Both the position numbers and the translations under genes were made by a program. Source: RYN-230 sp963844695 (GTDB lineage: Bacteria; Actinomycetota; Actinomycetes; Streptosporangiales; Streptosporangiaceae). From it: a stretch of DNA of 64,000 bases. The DNA lies in NCBI GenBank assembly GCA_963844695.1, contig CAWJPL010000007.1:221098-285097 (forward strand), in the 5' to 3' direction. The first letter of the stretch is position 1. Each line of letters begins with the position of its first letter. Below the pieces are notes generated by a model. The model saw nothing but the letters and a program-made list of their open reading frames with translations, did not search any database and was not told the origin of the DNA. Below, piece by piece: positions 1 through 9,059 of this stretch.

Positions 1-1093
1 CGCCCTTGGCCGTGGTGTACGTGGTGGTGCCGAACTCACCGTCCAGCCACGGCTTGCAGACCAGGACCGTCCACAGCTCGTTGGCGTTCTGGTCCACGAT
101 GCCGGTGCCGCCGGTGAAGTTATAACTGCCCGTCTTCACCTGCGGGTCATGGCCCTGCACCGGAACGCAGTTACTCGCGGCCGGGGCTGGGAGCCCGGAG
201 AACGCGACGTTCAGCGTCTGGGTGATCCCGTTGGACACGGTCTTGCCCAGGCCGGTGAAGTCGGCGGGCCGGCCGATGAGCCAGATGGCCGCCGCGCACG
301 CGATGACCATCCAGATGGTGCCCTCGATCGTCCTGGTGGCGCGCTTGCGGATCAGTCCCTGCCAAGCCAGCCAGATCGCGCCGAGGATGACCACCGGGGC
401 CAGGAACGGGAAGTAGATCGCGTTGCCCAGGCCGGTGATCAGCCGGTCCACCGAGTTGGTCAGCCAGGACAGGATGCCGTCGCCGGCCGCGGACTGGTAC
501 ACGGTGATGGTCACCCGGTCCAGCGCTTTCGAGGCGTCGAACACCATGCCCGCGACGCTGTTCCCGATCAGCGAGGTCATGCCCGAGCACTGCATGTCGT
601 AGGCCGCCCAGGACTGCCCCGCCATGCCGTAGGTGTCATAGAGAGTGGCAGGCTGTTTTCCGCCGGTCACCGGCGGACGGATCAGCGAATCGATCCCGCC
701 GGCGGCAGGCTCTGGCGCGGGGACGGACGGCTGGCAGATGTTGTTGAGGTCGCCTATTAAACCGCTGGACCCCGCGTTGCAGAAACCAAGCAGCCCGCCG
801 ATGTCGCCGATCCCTGGGGCTGAGCAGATGCCCGACGGGGCAGTTTTGTCGCGGACAGTACTGGCGGCCGTCAGAGTGGCCTGCTGAGTGGTGTCACCGT
901 GCTGGGCCGACGCGGCGTGCTGGGCCGTCGTGGCGTGCTGGGCCGAGGCGGCGTGCGTCCCGGTCGCGCCGACCGCGGCCTGCGCGATCGCCGGCGACCC
1001 GAGCAGGCCCGCGACGACCACGGCGATGAGCACGCCGGGCAAGGCGAGGGCGCTGCGGGCAACCTGGGCGGCCCGGCTGCGGACTGTGGCCAT
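1..1093 (-). CDS. TcpH/VirB6-like conjugation membrane protein (partial, runs off left edge)
   Basis: The minus-strand frame is open from an ATG at 1093 to the window edge, about 364 codons, so the C-terminus is missing. An AGGAG lies about 7 nt before the ATG. The product has an N-terminal hydrophobic signal-like segment (LPGVLIAVVVAGLLGSPAIA), a short repeated AQHA-type stretch, a Cys-containing extracytoplasmic part, and at least two later membrane segments (FPFLAPVVILGAIWLAW and GTIWMVIACAAAIWLI). It is the last visible gene of a Tcp-like operon, 56 nt after the VirB4-like ATPase. VirB6/TcpH proteins are multi-pass channel components of type IV secretion systems. Assignment rests on topology and position; the sequence itself gives no diagnostic motif. 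Confidence 0.6.
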   Translation of the reverse strand, partial: MATVRSRAAQVARSALALPGVLIAVVVAGLLGSPAIAQAAVGATGTHAASAQHATTAQHAASAQHGDTTQQATLTAASTVRDKTAPSGICSAPGIGDIGGLLGFCNAGSSGLIGDLNNICQPSVPAPEPAAGGIDSLIRPPVTGGKQPATLYDTYGMAGQSWAAYDMQCSGMTSLIGNSVAGMVFDASKALDRVTITVYQSAAGDGILSWLTNSVDRLITGLGNAIYFPFLAPVVILGAIWLAWQGLIRKRATRTIEGTIWMVIACAAAIWLIGRPADFTGLGKTVSNGITQTLNVAFSGLPAPAASNCVPVQGHDPQVKTGSYNFTGGTGIVDQNANELWTVLVCKPWLDGEFGTTTYTTAKG

Positions 1094-1149
1094 CGTGGGC
1101 TCCTGAAGCCTGGGGGGAGAGGCTGGGCGGGGCATGAAGTGACCGCCGA

Positions 1150-3654
1150 TCACCTGGCGGGCTCGCCCGGCGGCGCCGCGCCAAGCAGCCCGGCGCCCTG
1201 GGCCGGGGCCCCATCCGGTGATACGGGATCCTCGGCGGGACGGGCCCGGGTGGGGTTGGTGTCCAGCCACTGCCGCACTTGATCGGAGATCAGGTCGATA
1301 CCGATCCGGCCGACCCGGCCGTCGAGATCGCGGAAAATGCATTCCCCGTTGCCGAGCCCCCGCAGCACGGCCTTGTGTTCTTCTGACGCCTCCACCCCTA
1401 GGAGCGCCATCACGTTCGCCACTTCGACCCGCTCCGAGGAGCGGAACGCGAAGACTCCGGATATACAGTTCGTGACCTGCTCGTTCAGCAGGTCCCCCGC
1501 GTTCTGTGACACCAGGATCAGGGCCGTATTCCGGGAGCGCCCCATGCGCGACACCTCGGGAACCAGCTTGGCTCCCTGCGGCGTCGCTGTGATCGCCCAC
1601 GCCTCGTCCAGGAAGATCGCCTTGGGGAGCCGGCGGTCGATTCCGTTGAGGAGCCTGCGGGCGAACTGGGACACCAGGTAGAGCAGGGCAACGGACAGGC
1701 GCTGCTCGTAGGAATAGTCCTCCCGGCCGGCCGCGCTGTCCGGCAGGGTCAGGCCAGCCAGCGTGAACACGGTGGTCCAGCCGGCCGTGTCGATCTGCTG
1801 CCCGCCCGAGGGCGCGAAGCAGAGCCTGGCCAGGCGCATCTCCGACATGGATCGGAGCACCGCGCCGAGGTTCTTGGACGGCGGATCGGCGGACTCCTCC
1901 AGATGCCGGATGACCTTCCCCAGGCTCGGCCGCTCCCGGCTGGCCACGCTGGCCACCGCCTGGATCATCGCGCTCTCCCGCTCCTCGCTCATCCGCGGCA
2001 GCAGCAGGCGGAGCGTCTCCGTGGCCATGGTCCGCTTCTCGGCCAGATCGTCACCGAACGAGAACGGGTCGAGCAGGCCCGGCGCGGCGGCCCCCAGCGG
2101 CAGCACCCGTGCTTTCCGGCCGCGCTCGGCGAGCAGTTGGACCAGCGGCTCCGCGTCGCCCTTGGGGTCGATCACCGCGACCGTCACCCCGCGCAGCGCC
2201 AACTGCAGGATGAGCAGCAACGCCAGTGTGGTCTTGCCCCCACCGGGCTCGCCAGTGACGGCGATAGCGGTGGGCCGGTTCAGCGCCGCGGCCAGGAGCG
2301 GATCGAAATGGACCACGGAGCGAGCCCGGCCGAGTGTCTCACCGATGTACGGGCCGACCCAGCCCTGCCCGCTACCAGGCCGGTCTCCCAGGTCCACGGT
2401 GGCCGTCGGCACCCCACCGGCGATCGTGTAGAGCGGCTGGCGCTGCACATAGGAGCTGAGCCGGACCCGGTCCCCGGGCAGCGACTCACGAAGCAGGGAG
2501 AACTGGTCACCGGTGGAGTTGACCACGTCGATGCCCATGTCCCGGTAGTGCTCGACGACCGCCTCCACCCGGCGCTGGCACAGTTCCCTCGTCGGAGCGG
2601 ACACCACAAGCCGGTGCCAGCCATAGACGAAGGGCAGCCGTTCCTTGGTGATGCCGTGCTCGAGCATCCGGGCCGAGGCGATCTGCTCGGCCAGGGCGAT
2701 CGGCGCGTCCACCCCGGCCTCCCGGATGTGCGCATCCATGTCCCGGGCGTGCGCGAGCCGCCGGCCGACGTCCTTGCTGGCCTTGGCCGGCGGGATCAGC
2801 CGCATCCGGGAACTGACCTCCACCGGGAACGGCAGCGAGTCCGCGAAGTGCAGCCAGGGCTCCCCGTCCGGGAACGACATCACGTCGGGAAACCGGCAGA
2901 AGGACAGGAAGGCCTCGAACGACTCTCCCTCCGGATTCTCCAGGTGCAGCAGGGTGCGGCCGTTGTGTACCTGGCCCTCGTAGAGGGACTCGATCTCACC
3001 GGCCCCCCACCGGCGGCGGCGGACCGCAGAGGGGCGCGGGTCACCTGCGGAGCCCATCAGCGTGTGCCGGACGAGCCAGGCGATCTGGTCGCTCGTGGCG
3101 TGCCGCGCGGCGAGCGCGCTGGCCCCCAGGGCCCGGCCCAGCCGCTCGGCGTGGTCCGTCCAGCGGCTGATCTCGGCGCCGCCGATCGCCTCGTCGTCCA
3201 GGCCCATCGCCTGCTCGCCGGCCCGGTAGGTGCCGAGGAACTGGGCGAACACGCCACCACCCAGCTGCGCGCGCATACCGCGCTGACCCAGCCGGACACC
3301 CAGGTAGACCTCTTTGGCCCAGAAATCCTTCGCCCAGACGTGCCGGTACATCTCATCCAGGTAGTTCCGCCAGCCCGGCCCCCCATCTGAGGTGGCGTCC
3401 AGCTGAGCGGCCCACTCCGCAGCCGGGTAGGAACGGTGCACGATGCGCAGATGGACCTCGGCGTCCGGCATCCTGATCGCGGCCAGAGCGACGGTGATGT
3501 TGGTGGCCAGGGCCTCCCGGTCCTGGGGCGTGGTGAACTCATAGGGCTGGGTCGGCAGCCGGTAGTAAGCCCAGGCGTGCGTCTCGGTGAGCAGGATGCG
3601 GTCATCGAAGTAACGCAGGGACAGCCGTGACCGTCCTCCCGTCCGGGCGCTCAC
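1150..3654 (-). CDS. VirB4/TcpF-like conjugation ATPase
   Basis: This is a cytoplasmic AAA-type motor ATPase that energises DNA or protein transfer in Gram-positive conjugation systems. Walker A is GEPGGGKTTLAL near residue 467 and Walker B is AIFLDEAW near residue 680, followed by a sensor-like LILVSQNAGDLL. The N-terminal half is the VirB4-type non-catalytic domain. I chose the GTG at 3654 (834 aa): it overlaps the TGA of the MinD-like gene as GTGA and has GGGAGGA just upstream. An in-frame GTG at 3699 is possible but gives a larger overlap. Length is normal for VirB4-like proteins. The frame is clean, unlike its upstream neighbour. Confidence 0.85.
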   Translation of the reverse strand: MSARTGGRSRLSLRYFDDRILLTETHAWAYYRLPTQPYEFTTPQDREALATNITVALAAIRMPDAEVHLRIVHRSYPAAEWAAQLDATSDGGPGWRNYLDEMYRHVWAKDFWAKEVYLGVRLGQRGMRAQLGGGVFAQFLGTYRAGEQAMGLDDEAIGGAEISRWTDHAERLGRALGASALAARHATSDQIAWLVRHTLMGSAGDPRPSAVRRRRWGAGEIESLYEGQVHNGRTLLHLENPEGESFEAFLSFCRFPDVMSFPDGEPWLHFADSLPFPVEVSSRMRLIPPAKASKDVGRRLAHARDMDAHIREAGVDAPIALAEQIASARMLEHGITKERLPFVYGWHRLVVSAPTRELCQRRVEAVVEHYRDMGIDVVNSTGDQFSLLRESLPGDRVRLSSYVQRQPLYTIAGGVPTATVDLGDRPGSGQGWVGPYIGETLGRARSVVHFDPLLAAALNRPTAIAVTGEPGGGKTTLALLLILQLALRGVTVAVIDPKGDAEPLVQLLAERGRKARVLPLGAAAPGLLDPFSFGDDLAEKRTMATETLRLLLPRMSEERESAMIQAVASVASRERPSLGKVIRHLEESADPPSKNLGAVLRSMSEMRLARLCFAPSGGQQIDTAGWTTVFTLAGLTLPDSAAGREDYSYEQRLSVALLYLVSQFARRLLNGIDRRLPKAIFLDEAWAITATPQGAKLVPEVSRMGRSRNTALILVSQNAGDLLNEQVTNCISGVFAFRSSERVEVANVMALLGVEASEEHKAVLRGLGNGECIFRDLDGRVGRIGIDLISDQVRQWLDTNPTRARPAEDPVSPDGAPAQGAGLLGAAPPGEPAR

Positions 3655-5012
3655 AGGGTCCTCCCAGAAGTTCGCGCCGTCCGGCAAGAACCCACCCACC
3701 AGCCGCCCACCCGGGCCTGGCGGCCCAAAGTCGCTAGCTGATACCGGATCGGGCTCACCGGGCGACCCATCGCTGCGACGTACCGTCGGGCGGGCCGGCC
3801 GGCACCAGGCGGGGCAGCCCTGTTGCCCTCGAGCGCCAGCGCGGAGACCAGGACTCCGGCGAGTGCCGTGTAGGCCAGCTGGACCTGCGGCCGGAGCTGG
3901 GCGAAGCGCGATTCCGCGTCGGCGGCCGCATCGCTGATCCCCTGCTCGGAAGGCGGCGCACCCAGGTGGTCATCCCACGGCACTCGCACAATGGCCCGGC
4001 AACGGCCGCGGACGACGAGTTCAGCCTGCTCGACATGGGTCATGCTGCGCTTGCTCACCCCATTGATGACCGTGATCGCCTCGGTGCACAGTTCCCCGTA
4101 GCCGTGCCCGTCTAGCCACTCCATCGTCATCGCGACCGCCCGGGCCGCGTCGGCGCTGGCCGGCGCGACCAGCACGAGCTGGTTAGCCGTGGACAGGACT
4201 CGGGCCACCGCCGAGGCGCCGGGGTCCGTCAGGGTGAGTGGGTAGCGGGACGTCAGGACCTCGAGTACCCGCGCGTACTCCTCATCGGCGAGCGCTGGCC
4301 CGCCGTCGGGAGCGGAGTCGTGCGCGATGAGGTCCAGGCGCCCCCGGCCCCGCTGGCCCGGCACGATGGACGCGGACCCACCCAGCAGGCCGCGCGCGGT
4401 AGCCGCCGGGGAGGTGCGGGCCAGGCCGGCGAGGGAGGTCTGCCCGGGGTTGAGGTCAAGCGCCGCGACCGGCTCACCGCGGAGGGCGGCCAGCACGTCG
4501 GCGAGCATCAGCGTGGTCACCGACTGCCCGGCGCCGACGGTGCAACCCAGCACCACGATCAGCCGGGGGCCATGGATCGGCAGCAACACCCGGGCGCGGT
4601 CACGCCGCTCCATGTCCGGACGGCCGGGCCCGTTACCGCCCGGGACGACCCGCACGTGCTCCCGCCAGTTGGTGCCGGCCCGGTGCTGCCCGGGGCCGCT
4701 CAGCGCCCGTTCCACCATGGTCGGCCGGGTGCTGGAGCCGTTCCGGACCACGACGATGGGCGGGGCCCAGGGGCTGGCCGGCGCCGCGGGCGGGCCGGCC
4801 CCAGGTGATGCGTTTTCGGCCGGCAGGTCCTCGTCCGGCCGGTATCCGTCTGTTCCCTCTTCGCCTGCGATGCCTTCGGCTGGCCGGTCTTCTTCTGGTG
4901 GGGCCCCGGTGAGCGCCTCGTGAGCCGGCGCCTGCACCACTGGCTCAGCCACTTCAGGCTCAGCCAGCTCAGGCTCAGACAGTTCCGGCTCAGCCTGCTC
5001 ATCCTCGGCCAC
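3651..5012 (-). CDS. MinD/ParA-like ATPase of the conjugation operon, with acidic repeat N-terminus
   Basis: The protein (453 aa from a GTG at 5012) has an E/P-rich N-terminus built of five-residue units (SEPEL, AEPEV), a linker, then a MinD-like P-loop domain from about residue 148. The P-loop reads GCTVGAGQSVTT, so the usual GKT/S lysine is Gln. LDLNPG follows as the switch region and LVLVAPASADAARA lies in the later core. MinD-like partners are common in actinobacterial Tcp loci, and the role here is inferred from context. The start is uncertain: the frame stays open about 110 nt further upstream through repeat DNA, with no good ribosome-binding site. It overlaps the VirB4-like gene by 4 nt. 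Confidence 0.65.
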   Translation of the reverse strand: MAEDEQAEPELSEPELAEPEVAEPVVQAPAHEALTGAPPEEDRPAEGIAGEEGTDGYRPDEDLPAENASPGAGPPAAPASPWAPPIVVVRNGSSTRPTMVERALSGPGQHRAGTNWREHVRVVPGGNGPGRPDMERRDRARVLLPIHGPRLIVVLGCTVGAGQSVTTLMLADVLAALRGEPVAALDLNPGQTSLAGLARTSPAATARGLLGGSASIVPGQRGRGRLDLIAHDSAPDGGPALADEEYARVLEVLTSRYPLTLTDPGASAVARVLSTANQLVLVAPASADAARAVAMTMEWLDGHGYGELCTEAITVINGVSKRSMTHVEQAELVVRGRCRAIVRVPWDDHLGAPPSEQGISDAAADAESRFAQLRPQVQLAYTALAGVLVSALALEGNRAAPPGAGRPARRYVAAMGRPVSPIRYQLATLGRQARVGGWWVGSCRTARTSGRTL

Positions 5013-5560
5013 CTGATCGGCAGCCGGCTCGTCCTCAGCTAGCTCGTCCTCAGCCCGCTGGTCCTCGGGCGGCTGGTCCTCGGGCCGAGCTCGTCCCCGG
5101 CCGCATCCTGGGTGACAGGCTCGTCCTGGGCCATCTCAGGCTCGGCCACTTCAGGCTCAGACAGCTCAGGCTCAGCCCGCTCATCCTCGGCCACCTGATC
5201 GGCAGCCGGTTCGTCCTCAGCTCGCTCGTCCTCAGCCCGCTGGTCCTCGGGCGGCTCGTCCCCGGCTGCGTCCTGGCTGACAGGCTCCGTCCTCGGGCCA
5301 TCTCGGGCTCGGCCACTTCAGGCTCAGACAGCTCAGGCTCAGACAGTTCCTGCTCAGCCTGCTTACCTCGGCCACCTGACCGGCAGCCGGCTCGTCCTCA
5401 GCCGCTCGTCCTCAGCCCGCTGGTCCTCGGGCGGCTCGTCCCCGGCCGCATCCTGGCTGACAGGCTCCGTCCTCGGCCATCTCAGGCTCGGCCACTTCAG
5501 GTTCGGCCACGTCGGGCTCAGCCGCTTCAGGCTCAGATAGGCCGCGGCCACGGCTACCGC
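4930..5560. repeat. Three degenerate ~185-bp direct repeats between the TcpE-like and MinD-like genes
   Basis: Near-identical blocks begin at about 4998, 5180 and 5365. Each carries CTCGGCCACCTGA followed by GGCAGCCGG, then the shared string CAGCCCGCTGGTCCTCGG. Read on the minus strand the blocks encode acidic EPE/AED peptides, but the blocks differ by single-base indels, for example GAGGACGAGCC against GAGGACGGAGCC. The acidic frame is therefore broken several times and no single frame crosses the region. The TcpE-like ORF ends inside it at 5412 and the MinD-like ORF starts inside it. Confidence 0.85.
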
Positions 5561-7115
5561 GTGCTCGGCCTGCTCGTCCCCGGAGCAGCTCGCCCCGAGT
5601 GAGCCCATCCATGGGCGGCTCGTCCTGGGCCGGCCCATCCTCGGTCACCTCAGGCGGGGCCAGACCGATGAAGAATCCGGCCGGCCCGGGGACGCGTGGT
5701 GCAGGCACCGGGGGCGCAAGCGGGGCAGCCGGCGGGGGAGCAGCTGCGGCCATCCCCATCGCAACATTCGACCCGGGCCCTGGCGCGGCCCCGGCAACCG
5801 GCCCCGCGGGCGCACCAGCCGCTGGCTCCTGCCGGTCCCAGCCTGCTCGCTCCCCCGACACGGGCCCGGCGGGCGGCGCGGGCGCGGTCGTATCCGGCCC
5901 ACCGCCAGTCGGCGCGGTCGTATCCGGCCTGGCCAGCGATGCCGCTATCCCCGGGACCGGATCCGCCGTCGCCGGGGCCGGATCGCCCACGGCCGGAGCA
6001 GGATCCGGCGCCGCCGGCACCGCCGGCACCGCTGACCTCGTGGGACTCCCCCCATCCCCGAAGACCGCGGGTGCCTGGGCCGGTGGCCCGGAACTAGCCC
6101 ACGGCGGCCGGGCTGGCGCCTGGTTCGCAGGCGTCGGGGCCTTGGCCGGAGCATGCGGGTCCTTGACCGGCCACGCTGGGCCGGATGGCCGGTCCGCGCC
6201 CTCGGGGCGAACATGCCTGGTGACGCTTTCCTCGTCCCCCGTGTCGAGGCTGGCCCCGAGAGTGGGCCTGGCGGCATGGCGGCCCACCGGTCCGGGCCTG
6301 CCTACCGGACCGGGCCGAGCAGCCGGACCGGGCCCGGCCGCTGGTGCAGCGTGGCTGGCCCGTCCGGCGGCTGGCCGCGCCGGGGCCTGCCGTTCGTCGT
6401 GGGCGATCTCGGCCGGTGCCGTCTCGGCCGTCACAGCCGGCGCTACCTCCCTGGCCACGGCGGGCGTCAACCCCGCCGAGCCACGAGCGCCAGCAGCCCA
6501 CTGCGGCGCTCCACCCCGCTTTTCTGCCGGCCGGCGCAGCGGCGGTGCCGGCGCGGCGCGCGGTACCCGGGTCGGCTGGCCGGCCGAGGTCGCCTGAGCA
6601 CCCGCCGTCGCCTGAGCACCCGCGGTGGCCGCCGCCGCGGCGGCTTTGCGCGCTGTCGCCGGACGGACCCGGGCCGGACGTCGGGCGGGGGCCGGGGCGG
6701 ACTCCGGAGCCAGGGCCGGAGCCTCGTCCGGCGACCGCTGGAGTTCCTCGTCCCGGTGCCAGACCTTGCCGACCACCACGACATCGTCTTTCTCCGCCAG
6801 CGGAGCCATCCGGCACCAGGTACCTGGCTCTCCGAGGTACCGGACCTGCGAACTGATCAGCTCAGGGAGCTTTTTGCTTTCCAGGACAGGCCGCGTGGCG
6901 AGCCACGTGATAACAGCTGGCGGGAGCACATACAGCCAGAACAGCGTGTGGTTGAAGGGGAGCCCGAGGATGGTCAGGAGGATCACGTACGGGACCGTGA
7001 TCGCCGCGAACACGGCAATCTGGCCAACCGGCACCGGCATCGGCAGCCTGAAGTCGTACAGCTTGTAGAGCCGCTTTTCGATGCGCCAGATGCTGGTGTA
7101 GGTGGGCAGGTCCAC
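5412..7115 (-). CDS. TcpE-like conjugation membrane protein with long low-complexity tail
   Basis: The first ~125 residues are the recognisable part: RIEKRLYKLYDFRLP, two membrane segments at about 29-51 and 55-77, then a short domain (YLGEPGTWCRMAPL, VGKVWHRD). This matches the TcpE layout of Gram-positive conjugation loci. The remaining ~440 residues are Pro/Ala/Gly-rich and unusually long. The last part (AEPDVAEPEVAEPEMAEDG) enters the 185-bp repeats and ends at a TAG-free TGA at 5412 after a frame change, so the natural C-terminus may differ. The GTG start at 7115 has GGAAGGAG 7 nt upstream. It lies 30 nt after the TcpD-like gene. Confidence 0.7.
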   Translation of the reverse strand: MDLPTYTSIWRIEKRLYKLYDFRLPMPVPVGQIAVFAAITVPYVILLTILGLPFNHTLFWLYVLPPAVITWLATRPVLESKKLPELISSQVRYLGEPGTWCRMAPLAEKDDVVVVGKVWHRDEELQRSPDEAPALAPESAPAPARRPARVRPATARKAAAAAATAGAQATAGAQATSAGQPTRVPRAAPAPPLRRPAEKRGGAPQWAAGARGSAGLTPAVAREVAPAVTAETAPAEIAHDERQAPARPAAGRASHAAPAAGPGPAARPGPVGRPGPVGRHAARPTLGASLDTGDEESVTRHVRPEGADRPSGPAWPVKDPHAPAKAPTPANQAPARPPWASSGPPAQAPAVFGDGGSPTRSAVPAVPAAPDPAPAVGDPAPATADPVPGIAASLARPDTTAPTGGGPDTTAPAPPAGPVSGERAGWDRQEPAAGAPAGPVAGAAPGPGSNVAMGMAAAAPPPAAPLAPPVPAPRVPGPAGFFIGLAPPEVTEDGPAQDEPPMDGLTRGELLRGRAGRARGSRGRGLSEPEAAEPDVAEPEVAEPEMAEDGACQPGCGRGRAARGPAG

Positions 7116-7145
7116 CGGGTGCTCTCCTTCCGGCCGGGGCGGAGA

Positions 7146-7403
7146 TCAGTGGACGCCGAGCGCGTTCGCGATGCCCTGAGCGAGCGTCTGAACGATGCTC
7201 GGGGTGTAGAAGATCACCGCGATCGCGACAGCGAGCACGAGGAATTGCACAAACCGGAGGATTTCCCGAGTGAACAAGAAGAACAGGGCGACGATCCCGA
7301 CGATCCCAAGGAACAGCGGCCCGAAAAGCCCCTGCAAGTAGTTCACGAGCCCCGTGGTGCTGAGCGACGACGGGGCCGCGATGATCAGCGATTGGAACGA
7401 CAT
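7146..7403 (-). CDS. TcpD-like small membrane protein
   Basis: This is an 85-aa protein with two membrane helices, roughly residues 27-49 (LFGPLFLGIVGIVALFFLF) and 52-71 (VQFLVLAVAIAVIFY), and almost no soluble part. Small two-helix proteins occupy this position (TcpD) between TcpC and TcpE in related conjugation loci. The ATG at 7403 has GGAG about 9 nt upstream. Gaps to the neighbours are 66 and 30 nt, consistent with one operon. The assignment rests on size, topology and gene order. Confidence 0.7.
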   Translation of the reverse strand: MSFQSLIIAAPSSLSTTGLVNYLQGLFGPLFLGIVGIVALFFLFTREILRFVQFLVLAVAIAVIFYTPSIVQTLAQGIANALGVH

Positions 7404-7469
7404 CGGTCTACTCCGGGTTATGGGGGATCACGCCTGGCCGGGCGGGGGCGTGCGGCCTTCGTAGTGTGG

Positions 7470-8471
7470 TCACGGCGGCCCCGGTGACTCAGTTGCTGTG
7501 CTGATGTCCCTGACGTACCAGGTCCCATTTTGCTTCACGACGGTGAGCGCATAGGTCATCTGAAGCTGGGCGGCCGTCCCGCCCTTGCTGATCTGACCAG
7601 TGGCGGACCTGGCCGGAACGCTCCAGACGACGGTCGCAATGATATGGCGGGTCGTGCCGCCAGGCGGGACGCTGATGGCAGCGATGGAGTGATAATCCAC
7701 TGCACCGTTGAGCCCGGTCAGCGTCGTGCCGGGGGCCAGGAAACGGCCCAGTGTTACTTGATTACCGCTGGCGTACGCCTGGAAGAACGCCGGAAGCTGG
7801 TTCGTCAGCACGGCCTGGGTGGCGGAGTCAGAACCAGTGTTCGCGGGCGAGGGCAGGGTGGCTCGCCCAGGTGCGGGAAGCCAGGCGGGCGCGCTGGACA
7901 CGACGAGCCCGCCCGAAGACGCGTAGACCGGCACCCCGAGCTGCATCAGCTGGCCGTTCGCCCTAGCCAGGAGCGTCACCACGGCGTGGTGAGCGTCTTG
8001 CACATCAGTGGTGGCCACCTGCTCGGACTGCAGGACCGAGGTGCCCTGGCCGTTCCAGCCGAGTTGAGGGTCCGATCCACTGGGCAGGAAGGTGCCGAGC
8101 TGAGCGGCCCGCTGTCCGGCGTCGTGCGGACTGTAGTTCAGGTACACCTGCCCGAACTGCAGGGCGTAGGCATCCGCGAGGGTCACCGGGAACCCGGTGG
8201 CCGCCGGGGCAGAGGCGACCGGCGCGGGCTGGGCCGAGCCAGACTCGTTCGACAAGATCGCGACCACGCCGCGGTAACCGATCAGCAGCAGGACGGCCCA
8301 GGCGATCCCGCGAAAGACCCAGACGAGCCAGCGGCCGCCAGCCCCACCCCAGGTTCGCCCCGAGCGCGACCGCTTGGTCTGATCGCCTCCGGAATACTCG
8401 GTCCCCGCTTCGTAGTCCAGTCCGTGCTCAGCCAAATGCGGACTGCGATCAGCGGTTGACCGGCGAACCAT
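7470..8471 (-). CDS. TcpC-like conjugation protein (VirB8-like)
   Basis: The 333-aa product has a short charged cytoplasmic N-terminus, one membrane helix near residues 49-68 (WVFRGIAWAVLLLIGYRGVV), and a large extracytoplasmic region with two NTF2-like-looking halves. This is the layout of TcpC, the VirB8-like scaffold of Gram-positive conjugation systems. Late residues (MTYALTVVKQNGTWYVRDI) fit the final strand pair of such folds. The ATG at 8471 is preceded by GGGAGGTG, a strong ribosome-binding site. It is the first gene of the minus-strand operon; promoter elements should lie in 8472-9059. Confidence 0.7.
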   Translation of the reverse strand: MVRRSTADRSPHLAEHGLDYEAGTEYSGGDQTKRSRSGRTWGGAGGRWLVWVFRGIAWAVLLLIGYRGVVAILSNESGSAQPAPVASAPAATGFPVTLADAYALQFGQVYLNYSPHDAGQRAAQLGTFLPSGSDPQLGWNGQGTSVLQSEQVATTDVQDAHHAVVTLLARANGQLMQLGVPVYASSGGLVVSSAPAWLPAPGRATLPSPANTGSDSATQAVLTNQLPAFFQAYASGNQVTLGRFLAPGTTLTGLNGAVDYHSIAAISVPPGGTTRHIIATVVWSVPARSATGQISKGGTAAQLQMTYALTVVKQNGTWYVRDISTATESPGPP

Positions 8472-9059
8472 CGCACCTCCCGCCCGTTCCTGCGCACGCG
8501 CAGCAATGAGTTGCGGTGCCTTCCTATGCCGTCTATCGCCCTATTCTGCGCCATAACCCGGCGACCCGGGAGCCCCTTTCGGGAGGCCCACTGCCCGGTG
8601 CAGGAGCAAACAAACCGCCCATTGACCGGTGTGAGAGCACCACGATTGCCGTCGCAGGTCTCTGACCTGCGACGATGTCGATACGCAGGTTTGCCAGGAA
8701 CTCTTGGTTGACAGCTGTCAGCGCGCCCCGCAACCCAGGGGAAAATAGTTGCACCCGATGCCTTACGAGGCATCTTAGCTGTATCTGGAGGCTCCGGCGA
8801 GCACCGCAGCGCCCGTGTCGCACGGGCATCTGGCACGTGTTGACGTCTGGGCGCCGGCCGGCGTGGTCTGTCCGATTGCCGGCCAGCGATGCGACTTCAT
8901 GCGCCCTAATACGCCACTCTCCCGGGCCTTAGCGCCGGCAAAACATCCGGCTTATCGAGCCCCAGAAGACACGAATCTCACTGCTCACCCACAAGACCAC
9001 TGGCGTACACCGGATTAGCGGCCCGGGCGGGTCGGCGAATCAGCTGCGGAGATGGCGCC
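8472..9059. other. Gene-free leader upstream of the conjugation operon
   Basis: About 590 bp without a convincing gene on either strand; short frames here have poor codon use and no ribosome-binding site. The one clear structure is the hairpin at 8650-8674. The stretch probably carries the promoter of the tcp-like operon and separates it from the methyltransferase gene. Confidence 0.5.
8650..8674. promoter_or_regulatory. Perfect 11-bp inverted repeat upstream of the conjugation operon
   Basis: CGTCGCAGGTC and GACCTGCGACG are exact reverse complements separated by TCT. The site is about 180 bp upstream of the tcpC-like start codon. It could be an operator or a stem-loop; no T-tract follows on either strand, so a terminator is less likely. 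Confidence 0.5.

Noticed and set aside
1903..3390. Long plus-strand frame antisense to the VirB4-like ATPase
   Set aside because: A shadow of the GC-rich coding strand; the product is Arg/Gly/His-rich without domains. The same holds for other long antisense frames.
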